Positions 56,903 to 64,000 of a DNA stretch of 64,000 nt are shown here, piece after piece. Source of the stretch: Candidatus Altimarinota bacterium (lineage in GTDB: Bacteria; Patescibacteriota; Gracilibacteria; BD1-5; UBA2023); assembly GCA_023230505.1 (NCBI GenBank), contig JALNXF010000003.1, positions 60,014-124,013 on the forward strand, given 5' to 3'. Each line of letters starts with the position of its first letter. Position 1 is the stretch's first letter. Position numbers and translations under genes: made by a program. The notes beneath the pieces are model-generated. The model made no database searches and was not told the origin of the DNA. It saw only the letters and a list, made by a program, of their open reading frames with translations.

Positions 56903-59152
56903 TTAATTAGCTTTTTCAACTGTTACTCATTTGTAGAAATATTTTATGATTTCATCGTATTTATAATTTTCAAATTCAGCTAGATAACTTGCTCAGGCTC
57001 AGCTTAATCCAACACCGTGTCATTTGTATCACTCTGCGATATTTCAGGCTGGATCTACTACACTTTGCAAGTATGGAACATCTTCGCAAACTGTACTAGC
57101 AGGTAGACTTCAGTCTTTTTTTCTTTGTTCACAATAATCTTTATATGATTTTGTAACTCAATTACTTTGGTTAAAATACCAAGGTTTTATTGGTTTTCCA
57201 CTGTATTTTATAATAATATTGTTTGTCTCATCTACAAGGCGAGAGATATTTGGACTTCTTTGTTCGTAACTATATCCGAGGTATTTCTGGAATTCATCTG
57301 GATTATCAGATCCATCATATATTTTTCCTGGGAATTTTCTATTAGCCGTATTTGTATACCACATAGCATAACTTCTCGCTGATACAAGAATTGATTTAAC
57401 TTTTTCTACATTGTCATTATTAGAAATTTCAGCAAGTCATTTTAGATAATCTTCAAGTGGAAGCTCATTTACAACTGTTAAAACTCAGTTATCATTGTAT
57501 ACATATAAGCTTCATCTAAATTTGTTATCATTATATTGTTTTTTTGTATCCCAGGCAGGAGTTCTTGACCAACTTGGGATTTCTAGAACACTTGATTCTA
57601 TTTTTAGATTAGAGAGTGAATATTTTTTATTTTTGTAATAAAGTCTTAGTTTATCAGTTCATTTTGTTTCAAATTTTAGAGTTCCAGAAACATATCAACT
57701 CTTTTTACCAAGCGATATTTTCATTTTTTCATTTACAAATGATTTTATATCAATTTCATTTCCAGTATAAGAAAGTCTTATTTTTATACTTGGTCATTTT
57801 GGTAAGTTACTTACTGGAACTATATCAATATCCTTATTCTCAATGTATGATAATCATCTAGTATATGCTAGCTCATAGTATTTAATATCTCATAAATTTG
57901 TATATAAATTATTCCCTGGACATGTTGTATATCAAATATCCTTGTGTCATATTAAATTAGGCACTTCATAATCCTTGAGGAGACAATCATTTGTGCTACA
58001 TTCTTTATGTCATATTGAAGTTTTGTTTACATCAATTCCATATTTTTTTGCAAGAAATTGCACCGCTTCTTCTATTCAGTTTTTTTGAACCTGGGAAATT
58101 TGGTTTTTTTCAAAATTTCAAAGTACACTAATTCAAACTGTACTCTTATTATTCCAAAGAGTATGAGCAGCAACCACATAATCTCATCAAGCGCGTCATT
58201 CGTATATTTTTCAATCCTTTCCTACAAGATATTGATATCCTATATCTCACCATCATCTGGTAATTGTGTGATAATAATAAATTCATCTCATTATTTCTTT
58301 ATCATCTTTAGCATCGCTATATTCTCAGGCTGTGTGGTGAATTACAATTTTTTCTACTTTTTTAGTTTTTTCTATATTCCAGACTAGACTTTTTCCATTT
58401 TCTTCTTTTATAGTTTTAACTGGAGTGTCTTGTTCTGGGAAATTAGAAGCCAAATAAGCTCTAATATTTTTAGTTTTCTCTTCTTGTTGTATTTGCCGAG
58501 TTGTTTTTGGTTTTAATGACGCTAGTCTATTATTTTCATAAATTTTTATCCAAATCGGATTATTTTCATATCTTAGAGTCTCATCTGCTCACCATTCTGC
58601 TCTTGATACTATATTTGTATTTGCGGCATTAGTACTTGCAATTCCATCGAGACTAAATTCTATTTTTTCATTATAACTTTTTGTATCAATTCATACTACA
58701 TATAATTTTGTTCAAGAGATATTTTGCTTAGATTCTATTTCATAACTAATTTCTCTTGTTGAATCTATGAAAACAGGTTCAGTGAAATAGTATTCGTCTT
58801 TTAACATTCTTTCATCTCAATCGTCATCAATATTAACGCTTATTTTCTTATCTCAATTAAACAGATTTATCTTTGTATCACTAGTATTTTTAATTCAATC
58901 TTTTTTAAATTTAAAAATTATAGTATTTTTTTCTTTATTAAATGTATTTTTAAGAGTTGTTTTATAGAAATCAATTTTTGGAGCAAGTTTAAAATTACTT
59001 GATTCTCTCAAATAAACTTCCTTCATATTTAGGATATTTCCACTTTCTTCATTTTCGTATGTGTAATTTTTTTTGAAATTTATAAGATTTCAAAACGGTG
59101 AAAACACGTATAATATGAAGAAAAGTAATGTTAATATTGCAGATTTTTTCAT
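56903..59152 (-). CDS. N-acetylmuramoyl-L-alanine amidase fused to SpoIID
   Basis: In this 749-aa protein an N-terminal TM helix (about 5-22) is followed by a beta-rich segment (30-240). An amidase_2/PGRP domain follows (about 265-425) with the zinc-ligand pair His272-His273 in VIHHTAG, GYQYLVGKDGKIYEGRA and AHTLWNN, and Cys411 in TCPG. Residues about 550-745 are a SpoIID domain: LPLEDYLKGLAEIS, VSARSYAMWYT and HGVGLSGAGASYL near the end. Amidase removes stem peptides and SpoIID cleaves the naked glycan, so the two activities are in one chain. Confidence 0.88.
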
Positions 59153-59235
59153 AGCTCGATAATTATTTTGTAGATATTTTTGCAAAATAACAAAAATTTA
59201 TTATTATGTTTTAAATTATTTATTTTTTCTATTAT

Positions 59236-60069
59236 ATGATTTTAAAGTGAGAAATCAAAGATTTTGTAAAAAAGGTATTAATTCTTTGAATTTTATTATC
59301 CCTTTTGATTAATCTTTTTGTTACATATTTGTCTTCTCTTGGCTCTACTTCTTTTGCGAACTCAAATGATACAAAATTCAAAAGAGCTGATGTAAATTAT
59401 CCTTGAGTTACCGGAGTAGCTGTATCATTTAATATTTGAACTAAATTTAAACAATCTCAAGAAATTCCAGTGAATTTATTTACCGAAGTAATGCCGATTT
59501 CATATATTCTAGCCAACAAAGATATTGCAAGAGATAAGATAATTATCTCAAATATGATGAATCTTAATGAATATTTGAACATATTAAAAACAGACATAAA
59601 TAGTATTTTGGATAATTCTTCTGATAGAGAAGCAATGCTTCAGAGTTTTATAGATCAATTAGAATTCCGCTACAAATTAGCTATTTCTGAATTAAGAGTT
59701 TTACAACAACAAGCAAAAGAACTAGAAACTACATCACAAAGCTCAGTTCAGAGAATAGAATCTCTTAAAACAGACCTAACCAACTCATACAAAAAACTTG
59801 ATTATGATAAAACTCAAAGCTCAGTTGATGAATACCTAAAGCAAAAAGATAGCGATACCTATGCCAAAACTTACCTTATTTTTATCCAAAAATTCATAAA
59901 TTCATACACAATCTTAAATAATTACAATAAAGTCCTTCTTGACACTTTAATTAACAACAAAGAGGCCCTAATCAAAAAATCTACAGTAGTACTACCAGAC
60001 AGCGGAAATACTCTACTAAATAAATTAAATCTCCTAAAAACTGAGGTGGATTACAAGGCTGGGAAATAA
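59236..60069 (+). CDS. membrane-anchored coiled-coil protein
   Basis: This 277-aa protein has an N-terminal TM helix (about residues 14-34, ILGILLSLLINLFVTYL) and a helical domain with a long coiled coil (about 140-190: RVLQQQAKELETTSQSSVQRIESLK). No recognised family. It is 138 bases ahead of a VirB6/TrbL-like gene in the same orientation, with a terminator between, so the two may function together but are not one transcript. Confidence 0.75.
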
Positions 60070-60073
60070 AAAG

Positions 60074-60100
60074 AGATTCCCCCCTTCGTGAGAATGACAG
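60074..60100. repeat. REP-type palindrome after the 59236 gene
   Basis: On the minus strand it reads tgtcattctcacgaaggggggaatct, a member of the gtcattc...gaatct family at 31491 and 32905. It directly follows the stop codon at 60067. Confidence 0.7.
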
Positions 60101-60106
60101 AGTTGT

Positions 60107-60141
60107 AAAAAATCTCAAAAACTTGTTTTTGAGATTTTTTT
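60107..60141 (+). terminator. terminator after the 59236 gene
   Basis: aaaaaatctcaaaaac/tttttgagatttttt with loop ttg and a T-run, 38 bases after the TAA stop of the upstream gene. Confidence 0.8.
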
Positions 60142-60207
60142 GTATCATTTTTTTGCATTTTATGAAAAAATATGATTTAATGTTACAGATATATCTAAAA
60201 CATAAAT

Positions 60208-62628
60208 ATGTTTGAATTAAGAAAATATTTAAGAAAGAATAATAGGACACTCAGAAAGAAATACAGAAAAACCCTAATTACTCCGCTACTCCAAAAAATT
60301 CATTATTTACAAAACTTACAAAAAATGAACCTAAATTTTTTTAAAAATCACTTCCTAAACAAGAAAGCCTTTTTCCTATATTCTCTAGTTCTCTTCTATT
60401 TCTTCGCCTTCAGAGATTTTGCATGGGCAGCACCAGCGGCTACAGGAGAAGCTAAAGACGTTGCATTATCTTGACTTGTAGATTTCTTAAATTTATGAAT
60501 TTGAGTTCTCACCTTTCTTATTACACCATTAATAATGTTAGCTGGATGGCTCTTGTCTCCAGATTGGACATTTTGAGATATTTTTGGTCTTAGACCAGTT
60601 ATTCATGGTATTTGGATTTTAGTTTCAAATGTTGTATATATTGTTTTTGCTTTTGTTCTAGTTTTTATTGCGTTTATGAATATTTTCTGAGAAAGTAAAA
60701 ATTATGCTATAAAATCAAATCTTCCAAAATTAGTAGCCGCAATATTAATTGTACCATTTACTTGGTTTATAGTTAGTTTTGTTTTAAGTGTTTCAAATAT
60801 TTTAGTAGCCTCTGTAATTCAGTTACCAATGGAAACAATTTTAAAGACTACAGATAATGAAGATTCATTTTTAAATAAACCGATAATTCCCAAAAATATC
60901 ACCTATGACAATACAAATAATTATTGAACTGGTTCTAGTTTTGGAAGTAATTTAAATTGAGCATGATGAAATGGTTCAGAAATATATTCAGTTAATTGAA
61001 ATTTTTATGCATCAGATTGTGATAATGATGAATCTTGATGTATTTCTATAAAAGATTTATTAACAAGCTGAAAATGATGAGCATATAATATGCTTTCCGT
61101 TTATGCTTATTGAATATTTAAAATACAAAACTACAAACAAATAGATAAAAGTGAAATTGCACAACTGAAATTTCTTTGAGATTTAGCAAAAAAACTTAGT
61201 TTTTGAATTATATTTTTTGTAATGTTTTGAGTTTTGGTTGTTTCTATAGTGTATGCTTTATTTAGTAGAGCTGTTATGCTCTGGCTTTATGCGATATTTT
61301 CACCACTTTTTGCCTTAACTTGGTTTTTTACTGGTAAATGATGAGAAGGACTTAAAAAACTTGAGAAACATATGACAATACAGAAGTTCATATCTTTAGC
61401 TTTAGTTCCAGTTTATGTTTCTGCTGCACTTTCTTTTTGACTTGTATTTTTAGGTGCAACTATCAATTGAAGTAATGCGAGTGATAATCCGACATGACAA
61501 TTAAAATGAGATAATGTAAATATTACAACTGATGATAAAACACAAACTCAAACTTTTACATTTTGAAGTGATAAAGCAACAGCAGTTACTTTTAAAACTA
61601 TATGAGTTCTTAATAAACAATCAACTTCTTGAATTAATACAGCCCTAGATATGTGAAAATGAATTATTTCTACAATAATAATAAATATTCTAGCTCTTGT
61701 TATTCTCTGGATGGCTGTAATGGCAGCCTTACAAGCAAATGAAATTACCTGAAGTGCTATCAAACCAATCGCCGACTTCTGAGCCTCTATCTGAAAACTC
61801 GCTCTTGAATCACCAAAATATATTCCTTTGAAGATTCCTGGAACTGATGGAAAGAGTATTAGTTTAGCATGAATGTCTTCTTTATGACAAAATATTGAAT
61901 GAGCCGTAAGACAGGCTGCAATTTGAGAGTCTTGAAAATTATGAACTGCCTTTTGAGATAAACTTGCAGGTGCTATGTGATACCCGATAGATAAACATAT
62001 ATCTGCAATGCAAGAAATAATTACAAAATGACCTAAATCACAAGATATGAACTGAGCATCAAAATTTATTGAAGATTTAAGAAGTTCAACTTGAGTTAAT
62101 TTTGATGAATTTTCAAAAGATAAACAAAAAAGGGCTTTATTTGCTGAATGAATTACTAAAATAGGCGATAATATTATTTGAAAAGATGAAAAAGAGAAAT
62201 TAATTAAAGAACTAAAGGATTGAGACTCAAATTCTATTAAAAAAGCTTTAATTGAAGTTGATAAGCATAAAGGTAATATTATTGGTAAATCTTGAGAACA
62301 AGATGTTAATTCGCCAGAACATGTTGAAGAATGGTGGAATAATTGAATTACTTCTTCAAAACAAATCACAATTAAATCACCAGAAAATAAACAACCGTTA
62401 AGCGAAAAAAATACAGTTGTTAAAATTAAATGAGAGATTGACGGTAAAAAAGACCAGGAAAAAACAATTGATATTTGATTATTTAAGAGTTGATGAAATT
62501 ATTATAAATCAAAAGATGCAAACTGAAAATTTACAGATAAAGTTGATAATATTAAAGAACATGTTTCTGCTAAATTATCTGAAAATTGAATTAATCCTGA
62601 AGATAAAATAATTTGAATTATACTATAA
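60208..62628 (+). CDS. VirB6/TrbL-like type IV secretion membrane protein
   Basis: This 806-aa protein has a basic N-terminal head (residues 1-45) and a signal-like helix ending SWAA-type. A TrbL/VirB6-style helix block follows: VDFLNLGIGVLTFLITPLIMLAGWLLSP, GLRPVIHGIWILVSNVVYIVFAFVLVF and KLVAAILIVPFTWFIVSFVLSVSN. More helices lie at about 340-430 and 490-520. The last 280 residues are soluble and charged. It probably forms a transport channel in a conjugation- or pilus-related apparatus. No other VirB gene is in the window. Confidence 0.78.
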
Positions 62629-62640
62629 TTTTAATTTAAT

Positions 62641-62670
62641 ATAAAACCTCCGACTAGTCGGAGGTTTTAT
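62641..62670. terminator. bidirectional terminator with miaA stop inside
   Basis: The perfect palindrome ataaaacctccga/ctagtcggaggttttat holds the TAG stop of miaA (62654-62656) in its stem and ends the VirB6-like transcript. Confidence 0.85.
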
Positions 62671-63544
62671 ATTTTCGGAACCATGTGAGTTGTCTCTTGG
62701 CATAATTCCTATTATGTTGCTTGATTAGGTTTTTGCATTCCTCAAGAGTTATATTTCAGTCAAGATATTCTATAATTTCTTTATATCAGATAGTATTTAG
62801 CCCGAAATCTGTCTTTTTGTAGCCGAGTTTTAGGACGGATTTGAGCTCATCAATGAGTCAGGATTCAAACATTTCTTCGATGCGGGCATTTATTCGGTCG
62901 TATAGTTTTGGTCTGTCTCAGTCGTATGGTGTGAGGAATAGGACATCGTATTTTGGGGTGGATTTTCATTTTAGGTCTAGTTTTGATTTTCAGGTTTTTT
63001 CAAATATTTCGAGTCATCTTATTACATATCTATAATTTGCTGGAGATAGGGTGATAGCATATTCTGGGTCTACTTTATTTAGCATATCCCAGAGATATTC
63101 ATTTCATTTTTCGAGTCTTAACTCCTCGAGTTTATTTCTATAATCCCAATCTGGCTCTACTTCTGGAATATCAAAATTATAAATAATTGAGTCAATGTAA
63201 AGTCCGGTTCCTCCGCAAATTATTGGTATTTTTCATTCGGTGTGGAGGGAATTTATAATTTTCTCGGCTTCTTTTTTGTATTCTCCGACTGAATAATCTT
63301 GGTCTATATCCAGAATATCTATCATATGGTGAGGAATATTTTGTTTTTCTTCTTCTGTAATTTTTCAGGTTCAGATATTTAGGAGTTTGTAAATTTGGCG
63401 AGAGTCGGCTCAAATTATTTCTGAGTTTAATTGTTTTGCAATATCAATACTTAGGCTTGTTTTACCGCTTGCGGTGGGTCAATAGATAACTATTATTTTG
63501 GGTAGCTTTGATTTTTTATCAAGAAATTTTTGTATATTTTGCAT
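62654..63544 (-). CDS. miaA: tRNA dimethylallyltransferase MiaA
   Basis: This 296-aa protein has [19 protein letters not shown] (P-loop), then [42 protein letters not shown], and [14 protein letters not shown], all typical of the family. It adds a prenyl group to A37 of tRNAs. Its stop is within the terminator at 62641-62670. Start ATG at 63544, no Shine-Dalgarno. Confidence 0.95.
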
Positions 63545-63603
63545 AAATATTTTTATAAGATTTAATGGATAATACGTAAATTTATAAAATATCAAAAAAA
63601 ATT

Positions 63604-63631
63604 TTGACAAATGAATAAAAAATCATACTAT
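63604..63631 (+). promoter_or_regulatory. putative rRNA operon promoter
   Basis: Perfect TTGACA at 63604-63609, 16 bases, then TACTAT at 63626-63631 as a weak -10. It lies about 250 bases before the 16S 5' end. The -10 has two mismatches, so it is only a candidate. Confidence 0.4.
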
Positions 63632-63755
63632 ATCCGGGCTTCAATTTTGAAGCTCACTTTTTTCCTGCTCCTTAAAATAATCAATACACAAGAAGATGAA
63701 ATTCTAATAAAAAGAATTTCTAATCAAAAAAGGATAACAAAACAAAATAAATTTT

Positions 63756-63880
63756 AAATTCTATTTTAGAATGAGATAATTTCGAGGAAAAATCGAGTAT
63801 CGAGTGAAACGTAGCGGAAGCTACGGTGAATGAGACACGGAGATTTTGACAAAGAAATTATCCATCATAAAATAGAATAC
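63756..63880 (+). other. rRNA leader with processing-stem-like inverted repeat
   Basis: attctattttagaatgagataatttc at 63756-63782 and gaaattatccatcataaaatagaat at 63855-63879 pair over about 22 bases with few mismatches, forming a long stem that encloses a smaller hairpin (cgtagcggaagctacg). It ends just before the 16S start, like RNase III processing stems of rRNA operons. Confidence 0.55.
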
Positions 63881-64000
63881 GTTCAAAAGAGTTTGATCAT
63901 AGCTCAGGATGAACGCTAGCGGTGCGCCTAACACATGCAAGTCGAACGGAGTTTAAAAGTAGCTTGCTACTTTTAAACTTAGTGGCAAACGGGTGAGTAA
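63881..64000 (+). rRNA. 16S rRNA, 5' end only
   Basis: Starts near 63881 and includes the conserved agagtttgatcatagctcag and aacacatgcaagtcgaacgg, with gtggcaaacgggtgagtaa at the end. The rest lies outside the window. The exact 5' end is inferred by alignment to the usual position of agagtttgatc. Confidence 0.96.

Noticed and set aside
61548-62369. 273-aa minus-strand open frame opposite the VirB6-like gene
   Set aside because: It lies antisense to a well-supported TGA-reading gene with matching family motifs, and its own sequence looks like a low-complexity shadow without recognisable domains.

Overview
This is an AT-rich window from a bacterium that reads UGA as glycine (translation table 25), so it most likely belongs to Gracilibacteria (BD1-5) or Absconditabacteria (SR1). 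Read with the standard code, almost every gene is cut up by in-frame TGA. Read with TGA as Gly, full-length conserved proteins appear, and TGA falls on invariant glycines: the first Gly of the FtsH Walker A motif, the Gly of FtsH HEVGH, the GxGxxG motif of thioredoxin reductase, and both glycines of the GxGD motif of the prepilin peptidase. TGG is kept for Trp. All coordinates below use table 25, and native genes end in TAA or TAG.

Region 1 (1-16451) is the most unusual part. After a partial surface protein (1-2913) comes an 11-gene minus-strand run (14676 down to 3016) with gaps mostly of 0-60 bases. It encodes a radical SAM protein, two U32-peptidase-like proteins, a HemW-like radical SAM protein, a ferredoxin-like lipoprotein, three paralogous lipoproteins, a membrane-anchored unknown, a 71-aa peptide with a His/Ser/Asn-rich tail, and a Cys-rich surface protein. 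Divergent from it are two genes matching HxsD and HxsB of the His-Xaa-Ser radical SAM peptide-modification system. I read this as a candidate new variant of that system, with the 71-aa peptide as the possible HxsA-type substrate.

Region 2 (16515-31376): a large secreted protein, a small anchored protein, a type IV prepilin peptidase, the Fe-S assembly genes sufC-sufB-(foreign insert)-sufD-sufS, a VTT/DedA-like membrane protein, YebC, an exported protein, and a type IV pilin-like protein on the minus strand. Region 3 (31592-45791) is mostly housekeeping: an archaeal-type AGOG DNA glycosylase, tsaB, a PH-domain protein, trxB, a U32 protease/tRNA hydroxylase, an L,D-transpeptidase, a tail-collar-domain protein, then the minus-strand run tig-orf-secA-lepB-HD-truB and a glycosyltransferase.

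Region 4 (45792-54823): a second insert of genes that look standard-code, a tRNA-Phe, an MFS transporter, a 1392-aa surface protein with a possible beta-barrel and Ig/cadherin-like repeats, two toxin-antitoxin pairs separated by a duplicated 113-bp terminator repeat, and a winged-helix/phosphoribosyltransferase regulator with its own palindromic operators. Region 5 (54902-64000): ftsH, an amidase-SpoIID fusion, a VirB6/TrbL-like membrane protein, miaA, and the start of an rRNA operon (16S 5' end).

Two cross-cutting features stand out. First, two short islands (about 23905-24230 and 45860-46685) carry genes with strong Shine-Dalgarno sites, GC-richer codons, no in-frame TGA-Gly, apparent TGA stops and GC-rich terminators, as if imported from a standard-code genome. 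Second, several REP-type short palindromic repeats of two families occur, two of them inside reading frames (sufS and the 28557 gene).
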